Origin: Curvibacter sp. GWA2_63_95
GTDB taxonomy: Bacteria; Pseudomonadota; Gammaproteobacteria; Burkholderiales; Burkholderiaceae_C
DNA length: 64,000 bases
Assembly (NCBI GenBank): GCA_001795455.1
Contig: MGPB01000034.1
Coordinates: forward strand, 124,001-188,000
Reading direction: 5' to 3'
The stretch's first letter is position 1. Every line of letters starts with the position of its first letter. Under the pieces are notes generated by a model. The model ran no database searches, was not told the DNA's origin, and was given only the letters and a program-made list of their open reading frames with translations. Of the stretch, positions 9,309-17,100 are shown piece after piece. The position numbers and the translations under genes are program-made.

Positions 9309-10556
9309 TTATTTGGCCGGTGTGTACCACTTGGCAAATCCGGTCTGGATCTGCGCAGCAGCGTCCTTGGGCGCCATCTTTCCGTTCATGACTTGCGAGT
9401 TCACGTTCCAGAACTCGTTTTCCATGCTCGGCGTGCCGCGGCTCATGATCTGGGCGTTCAGGCGGATGGTGCTCTTGCACTGGTTGCGCCAGCCGATCAT
9501 TTCCTTGGCCACGGGGTTCTTCACATCAATCGCGTGTTTGGACAACGAGAAGAAGCCGGTCACCTTGTTGGTGTACAGGTCGGCAAACTCTTTGCTCGCC
9601 AGCCAGTTCAGGAACACTTGGGCGTCAGCCTTGTTCTTGCTCTTGCTGTTGATGCCCATGGCGATGTCGGTGTGGTCCGAGATGTAGCAAGGGTCGCCCG
9701 CCTTGGCCACGGGGGGCTTGAACGCGCCAAACTCCACCTTGCTGTTGCCCTCAAAGTACGAGATGTCCCACGAACCTGTGGGGTAGATGGCGGCACGGCC
9801 CGTGCCAAACAGGTTCTGCGAATCACCATAGGTTTGCGCTTGGTAACCCTTGGGCAGGTAGGCAGCCCACTTGGCCATCACGTCCCAGGTCTTCACAAAC
9901 TCGGGGTCGGTGAACTTCTTCTTGCCAGCGATCAGCGCCTTGCGGCCTTCTTCGCCCTTCCAGTAGTTGGGGCCAATGCCGGTGTAAACGATCTGGTGGG
10001 TTTCCCACTGGTCGGCGGTTCCCATGGCAATGGGCGCCACCTTGCCTTGCGCCTTGATCTTGTCCATGGCGGCAAAGAAGTCGGCTTCGGTCACCGGCAC
10101 GGCCAGGCCCAGCTCGGCAAACACCTTCTTGTTGTAGAAGAAACCGTGGATCACGGACGCCATGGGCACGCAGTAGGTGTCTTTGCCGTCATCGGTCTGC
10201 CAGGCCACCTGGGCAGACTCCGGGAAGTTCTTCAGTGCGGGGTTGCCATTGAGCTTGTCCAGATGCCCCTTCTTGAACAGGTCCAGCGACACGTCAAACG
10301 GGCGGCAGGTCACCAGGTCGCCGGCAGTGCCAGCGGTCAGGCGGGCGTTCAGCGCCGAGTTGTACTCGGGCGGCGCAGTGGGCGCGAACTTGACGGTAAT
10401 GCCGGGGTTGGCTTTGTAGAAGGCGGGCAGCAGCACGTCTTCCCACAAACCTTTGTCGTCGACACGCCAGCTCTCAATGGTGAGCGTACCGGCACCTGCA
10501 AAGCTACTGCAAACCAGCGCTGCCGCAGCGGCGGCCATGCGAAGGGATTGGGACAT
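9309..10556 (-). CDS. Sugar ABC transporter substrate-binding protein
   Basis: A 415-residue periplasmic binding protein (cluster B sugar type) with a signal peptide (SLRMAAAAAALVCSSFAGAG, cleavage near residue 22). Typical features are the early LTIESWRVDD strand and the CVPMASVIHGFFYNKKVFAE hinge region. It is the first gene of the seven-gene operon and is transcribed divergently from the second binding-protein gene. Spacing to the first permease gene is about 105 nt, which often accompanies high binding-protein expression. The ligand is probably an amino sugar or chito-oligosaccharide, from context only. Confidence 0.9.
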   Translation of the reverse strand: MSQSLRMAAAAAALVCSSFAGAGTLTIESWRVDDKGLWEDVLLPAFYKANPGITVKFAPTAPPEYNSALNARLTAGTAGDLVTCRPFDVSLDLFKKGHLDKLNGNPALKNFPESAQVAWQTDDGKDTYCVPMASVIHGFFYNKKVFAELGLAVPVTEADFFAAMDKIKAQGKVAPIAMGTADQWETHQIVYTGIGPNYWKGEEGRKALIAGKKKFTDPEFVKTWDVMAKWAAYLPKGYQAQTYGDSQNLFGTGRAAIYPTGSWDISYFEGNSKVEFGAFKPPVAKAGDPCYISDHTDIAMGINSKSKNKADAQVFLNWLASKEFADLYTNKVTGFFSLSKHAIDVKNPVAKEMIGWRNQCKSTIRLNAQIMSRGTPSMENEFWNVNSQVMNGKMAPKDAAAQIQTGFAKWYTPAK

Positions 10557-10643
10557 GGAATCTCCTGATCATCGGTTGAATGAAACTGCCGGCTCCGTGC
10601 ATCGCGGTAGCCGTTCAGTGGGGCGGAGGTTATGCTGTGACCC

Positions 10644-10681
10644 CTGTAATATCAAACCGCTCTAACGCAGTGGCATTACAG
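10644..10681. promoter_or_regulatory. Inverted repeat in the divergent sugar-operon promoter region
   Basis: CTGTAAT (10644-10650) and ATTACAG (10675-10681) are perfect 7-bp inverted arms separated by 24 bp. Further ATTAC motifs occur at 10743 and 10807 in the same 268-nt gap between the ABC operon and the binding-protein/two-component genes. This is a plausible binding site for the response regulator encoded at 12111 or for another sugar regulator. It was found by reading, not tested. Confidence 0.4.
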
Positions 10682-10824
10682 AATTAAGTCGTTGATTTCA
10701 TTGAATATTTCCCCCATGCACCGCAACTCTGGCTTACGCTTTATTACGCAGGGCAAGGCCGCGCCAGCGGCCCCGGGGAATGGTTCAGGCGGCCGGCATA
10801 CATAACATTACAAAACGACAGCAA

Positions 10825-12090
10825 ATGAAAGCTTTCGCCTGGTTCGTGTGGGGTCTGTCGTGCTGGCTGGGGGCTGCCGGGCCCGCCCACGCGCAAGGCC
10901 CCGGCGTGCCGCTGGACGTGTTGCACTGGTGGACGTCTGCCAGTGAGCGCCGTGCGGCCGACCAGCTCAGCGCCCAGCTCGCCAACGCCGGTGTGGTGTG
11001 GAAAGACGCCGCCATACCCGGCGGCGGCGGCATGGCCGCGGTCAAGGTGCTCAAGAGCCGCGTGCTGCTGGGCGACCCGCCCGACGTGGCCCAACTCATT
11101 GGCACCACGCTCACCGACTGGGCCGACATGGGCCTGGTGTTGCCCCTCAATGGCGTGGCCCAGCGCCAGCGCTGGGCGCAGGTGCTGTTCCCCACCGTGC
11201 TGGACCTGGTCACCTACAAGGGCGACGTGATCGCAGCGCCCCTGGGCATCCAGCGCATCAACACCCTGCTCTACAACCGCAAGCTGTTTGCGCGCCTGGG
11301 CCTCACGCCACCGCGCAGCTGGGGCCAGTTTGAAATCGCCGCCCGCAAGCTCACGGCGCTGGGCCTGCGCCCGCTGGTCTGGAGCGACGAGCCCTGGCAA
11401 ATGGCCACCGTGTTCGAAACCGTGCTGCTCGGCGAAGCCGGCCCCACGCTGTACCGCGAACTGATCGTGCAGCGCAAGGGCAGCGCCTGGATGGACCCGC
11501 GCGTGGAACGCGCCCTGCAACGCCTGCGCTGGCTGCGCACCCTGTCGGGCGACAACCCGCAAGAGAAAACCTGGACCGATGGTGCCCGCGAGCTCATGAA
11601 CGACAGCGCCGGCATGATGATCATGGGCGACTGGGCCAAGGGCGAACTGATGGCATGGGGCGCCAGCCCCACCAAAGACTTTGGCTGTGTGGTGGTGCCC
11701 GGCACCGAGGGCATGCACCTCTACAGCGTGGACACCCTGGCCATGCTGGTCAGCGCACGCCAGCGTGAAGCCACCCAGGAAAAAATGGCCGAGGTGGTGG
11801 TAAGCCCCGCCACCCAGCTGGCCTACAACCGCATCAAGGGCGCCGTGCCGGTACGCCGCGATGTGGACGTGTCTTCGCTGGACGGCTGCGCGCGCGATTC
11901 GTGGGAGACCTTTGCCGCCCCACGCAGCGCGCGTGTGCCCAGCCTGGCCCACCGCATGGCGGCCGACGAAGCCATCAAGGACGCCGTGGCGCAAACCCTG
12001 TGGCGCTTTCTGACCGACGCACGCATGGAGCCGCAAGAGGCCCAGCGCCGGCTGGCCGCCGTCATCCGCGCCTCTGGTGCCGAGCGCTAA
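10825..12090 (+). CDS. Second sugar-type extracellular binding protein, probably the sensor of the adjacent two-component system
   Basis: A 421-residue periplasmic binding protein with a signal peptide (MKAFAWFVWGLSCWLGAAG, AHA cleavage site). The mature start LDVLHWWTSASERRAADQL and the later IQRINTLLYNRKLFARLGL are family-typical. ATG 10825 is chosen because it places the signal peptide at the N-terminus; an ATG at 10780 is in frame. No permease genes follow; instead a response regulator and a histidine kinase do. Such sets are known as three-component systems, where the binding protein presents ligand to the sensor kinase. It is divergent from the ABC operon it probably controls. Confidence 0.82.
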   Translation: MKAFAWFVWGLSCWLGAAGPAHAQGPGVPLDVLHWWTSASERRAADQLSAQLANAGVVWKDAAIPGGGGMAAVKVLKSRVLLGDPPDVAQLIGTTLTDWADMGLVLPLNGVAQRQRWAQVLFPTVLDLVTYKGDVIAAPLGIQRINTLLYNRKLFARLGLTPPRSWGQFEIAARKLTALGLRPLVWSDEPWQMATVFETVLLGEAGPTLYRELIVQRKGSAWMDPRVERALQRLRWLRTLSGDNPQEKTWTDGARELMNDSAGMMIMGDWAKGELMAWGASPTKDFGCVVVPGTEGMHLYSVDTLAMLVSARQREATQEKMAEVVVSPATQLAYNRIKGAVPVRRDVDVSSLDGCARDSWETFAAPRSARVPSLAHRMAADEAIKDAVAQTLWRFLTDARMEPQEAQRRLAAVIRASGAER

Positions 12091-12110
12091 CCCCACCCAC
12101 CGGACACGCC

Positions 12111-12830
12111 ATGAACCGCACCCTGCTCGTTGTTGATGACGACCAAAAAACCCGCAACCTGCTCAAGACCTACCTGGAGAAACACCAGTACGAGGTGCGC
12201 GTGGCGCACGACGGCGCCAGCTTCAACGCCGAGTTCGAGCGCTTCAAGGACGAGCTGAGCCTGGTCATCCTGGACGTGATGCTGCCCGACACCGATGGCT
12301 TCACGCTGTGCCGCAGCGTGCGCAGCCAGTCGCCTGTGCCCATCATCATGCTTACCGCCAGTGCCGACGACACCGACCGCATCGTCGGGCTGGAGCTGGG
12401 CGCCGACGATTACATTGCCAAGCCCTACAACCCGCGCGAGCTGCTGGCCCGCATCAAGGCCATCCACCGCCGCATGCAGCTGGGCGCACCCGGTGCCCCG
12501 GTGCGCTTTCTCAAATTTGCCGGCTTCAGCATGGACGTGGTGGAGCGTGTGCTGACCGACCCGCAGCGCCAGCCCGTGGTGCTGACCAGCATGGACTTCA
12601 ACCTGCTGCGCTTCTTTGCCGAACACGCGGGCGAAACGCTGGACCGCGCCCGCCTCATGGAGCAAACCCGTGGCCGCGACCTGGGGCCGCTGGACCGCTC
12701 GCTGGACGTGCAGATCAGCCGCCTGCGCCAGCGCCTGCATGACGACGGCAAACAGCCTGTGCTCATCAAAACCGTGCGTGGCAGCGGCTATGTGTTCTCG
12801 GCCGATGTGAGCCAGCATGGCGACAGCTGA
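12111..12830 (+). CDS. OmpR-family response regulator
   Basis: A 239-residue DNA-binding response regulator. The receiver domain starts LLVVDDDQKTRN and has the phospho-acceptor Asp55 in LVILDVMLPDTDGF, the Thr of IIMLTASADD and the Lys of DDYIAKPYNP. A winged-helix Trans_reg_C domain follows, ending IKTVRGSGYVFSADV. The ATG at 12111 begins exactly at the receiver domain. It lies 20 nt after the binding-protein gene and overlaps the kinase gene by 14 nt, so the three genes form one operon. The likely target is the divergent sugar ABC promoter. Confidence 0.93.
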   Translation: MNRTLLVVDDDQKTRNLLKTYLEKHQYEVRVAHDGASFNAEFERFKDELSLVILDVMLPDTDGFTLCRSVRSQSPVPIIMLTASADDTDRIVGLELGADDYIAKPYNPRELLARIKAIHRRMQLGAPGAPVRFLKFAGFSMDVVERVLTDPQRQPVVLTSMDFNLLRFFAEHAGETLDRARLMEQTRGRDLGPLDRSLDVQISRLRQRLHDDGKQPVLIKTVRGSGYVFSADVSQHGDS

Positions 12831-14292
12831 CCGCCGACGCTGGTCGCGCCGCTACCTGCCCGACAGCCTGCTGGGCCGCATTGTGGTGGTCATGGCGCTG
12901 GGCGTGGTCAGTGCGCAACTGGTGGGCACCTTGTTGTGGGCCCGCCAGCTGCGCGAAAGCGCCCGCACCGAAGCACTCAGCGCAGGCAAACACATTGCGC
13001 TCAATGCGGCCGGCTCCATCCGTTTCTTCCGCGACCTGCCGCCGCAGTTCCGCCCCATCCTGATTGAGCAACTGCGCACCATGGGCGGTACGCGTTTTTT
13101 TGTGAATGTGAACAAGGCACAGGTGCCCATCAGCCCGGTCACCGGCAATGCGCTGGTGGACGCCGTGGTGGACGTGGTGCGCGAAGACCTGGTGCACAAC
13201 CTCAGCGCCACGCAGGCCCCGGAAGTGGCCTTTGCCTGGCCCGACAGCCTGCAGGTGTCGGACGACGGCCGCATGGTGCGCGACCTGCCCGAATCGTGGG
13301 TGGAAGCCACGCTGCTGCTGCGCCCGCGGCCCGCACCGGTGCTGGTGATCCAGGCCGAGTTTGAACCGGGGCGCTGGCTGTACCTGGCCGCGCCCATGCC
13401 CGACCCGTATTTTCTGGAAAACGCCAACCCGCTCACGCTGGACCGCGTGGCCATGCAATTGGTGACCTTGCTCACCGTGCTGGTGCTCAGCGTGTTGCTG
13501 GTGCGTGGGCTGATTCGCCCGCTCAACAAAATTGCGTCTGCCGCCAACGCCTTTGGCAGCGACACCGCGCCTGAGAGCGTGCCCGAAACCGGCACCGCCG
13601 AACTGCGCCGCACGGCGCGCGCCTTCAACGAAATGCAGGCCCGCATCCAGGGCTACCTGGTGGACCGCGAACGGTTGTTTCTGGGCATCTCGCACGGGCT
13701 CAAGACGCCCATCATGCGGCTCAAGCTGCGCACCGAGCTGCTGGACGACGACACCCTGCGCGCCGAATTCCACGAGGATCTGGACGACCTCGACGTGATG
13801 GTGAAAGCCGCGCTGCAAAGCGTGAAAGACACCGACATCCACGAGAACCTCACCCCGGTGCGGCTAGACACCTTGCTCGCCCGCCTGGCCCAGCGCCCCA
13901 TCCACCCCGATGCCAGCATCGAATGCACAGCCGAAGCCGTGAGCGTGCTGGGCAAACCCCTGGCGCTGGAGCGCGCCTTCAGCAACCTGCTGGACAACGC
14001 GGTGCTCTATGGTGAACGGGTGCAGGTGCGCCTGAGCCTGCAAGGCAGCCGCGCGCTGGTGGAGGTGCGCGACTTTGGCCCCGGCATCGCACAGGCCAGC
14101 ATGTCGGCGGCATTTGAGCCGCATGTGCGCCTCTCCCACGGCCAGCAGCAAAACCGCACCGGCACCGGCCTGGGCCTGGGCATTGCGCGCAACATCTTCC
14201 AGGCCCACGGCGGCGAGATCCGCTTGCACAACCACGCCGAGGGTGGTCTGGTGGTCACCGTGCTGCTGGCAGCGCTGCCGCAGGACACCTAG
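12817..14292 (+). CDS. Membrane sensor histidine kinase
   Basis: A 491-residue inner-membrane kinase partner of the preceding regulator. It has a TM segment near residues 22-45, a periplasmic sensor region (about 46-205), a second TM (about 210-230), HAMP, then HisKA with His293 in FLGISHGLKTP. The HATPase domain shows NLLDNAVLYG, DFGPGI and GTGLGLGIA. The H-box reads SHGLKTP where many relatives have SHDLRTP. The gene ends 55 nt before the convergent nagA stop, with a dispersed repeat between them. It probably senses the liganded binding protein encoded at 10825. Confidence 0.92.
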   Translation: MATADRRRWSRRYLPDSLLGRIVVVMALGVVSAQLVGTLLWARQLRESARTEALSAGKHIALNAAGSIRFFRDLPPQFRPILIEQLRTMGGTRFFVNVNKAQVPISPVTGNALVDAVVDVVREDLVHNLSATQAPEVAFAWPDSLQVSDDGRMVRDLPESWVEATLLLRPRPAPVLVIQAEFEPGRWLYLAAPMPDPYFLENANPLTLDRVAMQLVTLLTVLVLSVLLVRGLIRPLNKIASAANAFGSDTAPESVPETGTAELRRTARAFNEMQARIQGYLVDRERLFLGISHGLKTPIMRLKLRTELLDDDTLRAEFHEDLDDLDVMVKAALQSVKDTDIHENLTPVRLDTLLARLAQRPIHPDASIECTAEAVSVLGKPLALERAFSNLLDNAVLYGERVQVRLSLQGSRALVEVRDFGPGIAQASMSAAFEPHVRLSHGQQQNRTGTGLGLGIARNIFQAHGGEIRLHNHAEGGLVVTVLLAALPQDT

Positions 14293-14296
14293 GCGA

Positions 14297-14359
14297 TTTA
14301 TAGTCAAATTGACCTCTAGCGCCCATGGATACTGCGCCAACAGCTCCTAATTCAATAGC
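14297..14359 (-). repeat. Dispersed repeat copy between the histidine kinase gene and nagA
   Basis: On the minus strand it reads GCTATTGAATTAGGAGCTG, then GCGCAGTATCCATGGGCGC, then TAGAGGTCAATTTGACTATA. It overlaps the last four codons and the TAG stop of nagA. Its GCTATT end forms an inverted repeat with the following GGAGC. Confidence 0.8.
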
Positions 14360-15480
14360 ACCTCTTGACCTTCCACCCGCACCGCCTGCAAGGCTAGGTC
14401 GCGGTCCAGCACCACCACATCGCCCCAGGCACCGGCCTGCAGGCGGCCGCGGTCTGGCAGGCCCAGGTGGTCGGCGGCGTAGGTTGACACCCGTTTGGAC
14501 GCGTCGGCCAAATCCAGCCCCAGCGTGTCCACCAAGTTGCGCAGCGCCTGGTCCATGCTCAGCACCGAGCCCGCCAGCGTGCCATCGGCCAGGCGCACGC
14601 CGCCCATGCATTTGGTCACCGTGTGGCGGCCCAGCTTGTAGTCGCCATCGGGCATGCCGGCGGCGGAGGTGGAGTCGGTCACGCAATAGAGCTTGGGGAT
14701 GGCGCGTAGCGCGGTGTGAATGGCGCCTGGGTGCACATGCAGCAGGTCGGGGATGACCTCGGCAAACTCGGCATGCGCCAGCGCCGCACCCACCATGCCG
14801 GGCTCGCGGTGGTGCAGGGCCGACATGGCGTTGAACAAATGCGTGAAACCGGTAGCGCCGCAGCGCAGGGCGGCCACACCCTGCTCGTAGCTGCCGGTGG
14901 TGTGGCCCAGTTGCACCTTGAAGCCCTCGGCCACCAGCTGGGCAATCAGGTCATGGTTGCCACCCACCTCGGGCGCCAGGGTGATCAGGCGGATGGGCGC
15001 CATCGCGTGCAGGCGGTGAATCTCGCCCAAGCTGGCGGGCCGCGCAAACGGCGGCTGCGCACCCAGGCGGGCCTCGCTGATGTAGGGGCCTTCCAGGTGC
15101 ACACCCAGCACGCGCGCGGCGTTGGGCGCGCGCTGCGCGCACAGTGGCCCCATGGCCGCAAAGGCCGCGTCCAGGTCGGCCTGCGGTGCGGTCATGGTGG
15201 TGGCCAGCAGGCTGGTGGTGCCGTGGCGCGCGTGCAGCGTGGCCACATGCAAGGCCGCGTCGCCACCCTCCATGATGTCGTGGCCCGCGCCGCCGTGCAC
15301 ATGCAGGTCGATGAAGCCGGGCAGCACGATGGGCACGCCACTGTCGCGCACTGCGGCGGTCGCCACCGGTGTGCCGGTGATGCCAGCAATGCGCCCCTGC
15401 GCATCCAGCGTCAGCGTGCCGTGCACAAAACCGGTGGGGGTGAGGATGTGGCCGTGCAGGGTGTTGGAAGGAGTAGGCAT
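14347..15480 (-). CDS. nagA: N-acetylglucosamine-6-phosphate deacetylase
   Basis: Hydrolyses GlcNAc-6-P to GlcN-6-P and acetate. The 377-residue amidohydrolase shows PGFIDLHVHGG (metal site), GVHLEGPYIS with the catalytic metal Glu, GHTTGSYEQ, THLFNAMS and the catalytic Asp in YCVTDSTSAAG. It is followed 3' by a repeat that supplies the last codons VLLN and the stop. It is preceded by the GntR gene with a 10-nt gap, forming a regulator-nagA operon. It ties the locus to amino-sugar use and would work with the SIS deaminase encoded at 4336. Confidence 0.93.
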   Translation of the reverse strand: MPTPSNTLHGHILTPTGFVHGTLTLDAQGRIAGITGTPVATAAVRDSGVPIVLPGFIDLHVHGGAGHDIMEGGDAALHVATLHARHGTTSLLATTMTAPQADLDAAFAAMGPLCAQRAPNAARVLGVHLEGPYISEARLGAQPPFARPASLGEIHRLHAMAPIRLITLAPEVGGNHDLIAQLVAEGFKVQLGHTTGSYEQGVAALRCGATGFTHLFNAMSALHHREPGMVGAALAHAEFAEVIPDLLHVHPGAIHTALRAIPKLYCVTDSTSAAGMPDGDYKLGRHTVTKCMGGVRLADGTLAGSVLSMDQALRNLVDTLGLDLADASKRVSTYAADHLGLPDRGRLQAGAWGDVVVLDRDLALQAVRVEGQEVLLN

Positions 15481-15490
15481 GTCAGTGTTC

Positions 15491-16207
15491 TCAGGTTTTC
15501 AGCTCGGCCACAAAGTCGTAGTAGTCGCTGCGGCAGTACGACTGCGTGTACTCCACCGCCACGCCGTCGGGCCAATAGGCCGTGCGGTTGACCCACAGCA
15601 AGGCCGCACCGGCGGCAATGCCCAGCTGCGCGGCCATGGCGGGTTCGGCATTCACGGCGCGGATGTGCTGCACCGCGCGCACCGGAGCCAGGCCGCTGCG
15701 TGCCAAGTGCAGGTAGAGCGAACCGTCCAGGTCTTGCGGGCGCGGGCAGGCACTGAGCAGCACGGCGCTGCGCTCGTAGGCCATGGGCACGCCATCGGCC
15801 AGGCGCAGGCGCTCCAGCCGCGCCACACGGGCACCGCGCGCCAGCACCAGTGCCTCGCGCTCTGCCGCCGTGGCAGCGGCCACCTCACGCGTGATCCAGT
15901 GGCTGCTGGGCACATACCCGCGCTGGCGCAGCTCTTCCGAAAAGCTGGCCAGTTTGGACACCGGCTGCTCCAGCCGCGGCGCAATGAAGTTGCCCGAGCC
16001 GTGGCGGCGTTGCACCAGGCCCTGCTCCACCAGCACGTCAATGGCCTTGCGCGCCGTGATGCGCGACACCCCCAGCGACTCGGACAACACCCGCTCGGAG
16101 GGCAGTGCCTGGTCCACGCGGTAGGTGCCTGCGCGAATGTCTGCCTCCAGCTGATGGGCCAGTTGCAGGTAGAGCGGGGAGTTGTCAGGGGTGCGTGTGG
16201 TGCTCAC
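15491..16207 (-). CDS. GntR/HutC-family transcriptional regulator (NagR/NagQ-like)
   Basis: A 238-residue repressor with an N-terminal winged helix (PLYLQLAHQLEADIRAGTY, then SERVLSESLGVSRITARKAI) and a C-terminal UTRA effector domain ending in a YTQSYCRSDYYDFV motif. HutC-subfamily regulators next to nagA commonly respond to GlcNAc-6-P or GlcN-6-P. Two TAGTACCA repeats just upstream of its start are the probable autoregulatory operator. It is transcribed with nagA. Confidence 0.88.
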   Translation of the reverse strand: MSTTRTPDNSPLYLQLAHQLEADIRAGTYRVDQALPSERVLSESLGVSRITARKAIDVLVEQGLVQRRHGSGNFIAPRLEQPVSKLASFSEELRQRGYVPSSHWITREVAAATAAEREALVLARGARVARLERLRLADGVPMAYERSAVLLSACPRPQDLDGSLYLHLARSGLAPVRAVQHIRAVNAEPAMAAQLGIAAGAALLWVNRTAYWPDGVAVEYTQSYCRSDYYDFVAELKT

Positions 16208-16214
16208 CCATCAA

Positions 16215-16233
16215 TAGTACCAGTTTAGTACCA
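16215..16233. promoter_or_regulatory. Direct-repeat operator upstream of the GntR gene
   Basis: TAGTACCAGTTTAGTACCA contains two identical 8-mers, one helical turn apart (11 bp). It starts 8 nt upstream of the gntR start codon. GntR/HutC regulators bind such TGGTAC-type sites. It is likely an autoregulatory operator for gntR-nagA. Confidence 0.55.
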
Positions 16234-16234
16234 C

Positions 16235-17005
16235 TTATCCATCCACCGGCGCTTGATGCCTGTCGCAACAGGTGTGCAGTGGGCGCTGCGGCAGTGCGCG
16301 CAAGGCCCGGGTGTGCCGCAGCACTTCGCGGGCTGGCAAAGGCCCCCCATGGCCCAGGTAGAAGCGCTGCGCCCCCGCATCGACCAGGCGCTGCAGTTCA
16401 TCGGCGACCTGGTGCGGGTCATCTTCAAACGGTGGCCGCTTGGCCCGGCCCGTGCGCAGCAAACCGCCCAGCATCACCCCCGAGGCCAGCAAGTCCCCCA
16501 CCATGGCGTCACCCCCCTCCATCTGGATGGAGATGGAGCCAGCCGTGTGCCCCGGTGTGTGCTGCACGCGCCCCGGCAGGCCATAGGGCTGCAGGTCCAG
16601 GCTCTCGCCATCTTGCAGCAACACATCGGGCGTGAAGGGCGCGTAGGGCCGCAGGATCAGGCCGGTGCGCAAGAAGAGGCGGCTGAACCAGTCGGTTGCA
16701 CAAAAGGTCATGGGCTTCTTTTGCTCGTAGTAGTCCAGGTCCCCCGCATGGGCCACGATGGGGGCGCCCGACAACTTGCGCAGCTTGCGGGCGGCCCCCG
16801 CGTGGTCGATATGGGCGTGGGTGATGACAATGAGCCGGATATCGGCATAGTCCAGCCCGTGCTGGCGCAACACGCGGCGCACCTTGGCCTCGGAGCCGGG
16901 CAACCCGGCATCCACCAGCACACAGCCCTTTGGGCCCAGCAGCAAATGGCAATTGACCATGCCCAGCGGCAGGACGGGGACACGTACAACACGAACAGAA
17001 GTCAT
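16235..17005 (-). CDS. MBL-fold metallo-hydrolase
   Basis: A 257-residue metallo-beta-lactamase-fold hydrolase. The metal-binding signature THAHIDHAG (HxHxDH) is followed by further conserved His residues in QHTPGHTAGS and LGHGGP, plus Asp in AMVGDLL, so the two-metal site looks complete. ATG 17005 is chosen as it starts just before the first beta strand; a longer frame upstream looks non-coding. It is divergent from the GlxA regulator gene. Substrate cannot be told; glyoxalase II-like or lactonase-like activities are possible. Confidence 0.85.
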   Translation of the reverse strand: MTSVRVVRVPVLPLGMVNCHLLLGPKGCVLVDAGLPGSEAKVRRVLRQHGLDYADIRLIVITHAHIDHAGAARKLRKLSGAPIVAHAGDLDYYEQKKPMTFCATDWFSRLFLRTGLILRPYAPFTPDVLLQDGESLDLQPYGLPGRVQHTPGHTAGSISIQMEGGDAMVGDLLASGVMLGGLLRTGRAKRPPFEDDPHQVADELQRLVDAGAQRFYLGHGGPLPAREVLRHTRALRALPQRPLHTCCDRHQAPVDG

Positions 17006-17010
17006 GGCAG

Positions 17011-17100
17011 CAATGCAGAGTGAAGATGCTGCATTGTTGGTTTGCATGGCCTTGCAGTAGCATGCGGTTATTCGCATTTTTAGTGTCAATATCCGCATGC
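17011..17100. promoter_or_regulatory. Palindrome cluster between the MBL and GlxA genes
   Basis: CAATGCAG (17011-17018) pairs with CTGCATTG (17029-17036). GCATGCGG (17060-17067) pairs with CCGCATGC (17093-17100). CGCAT half-sites recur at 17073 and 17094, 21 bp apart. The right arm overlaps the GlxA start codon. Probable operators for the divergent genes, perhaps autoregulation by the AraC-type protein. Confidence 0.45.

Noticed and set aside
8238..10568. 776-residue plus-strand open frame over the ABC permease and binding-protein genes
   Set aside because: Antisense to well-supported transporter genes; composition is that of a complementary-strand shadow.
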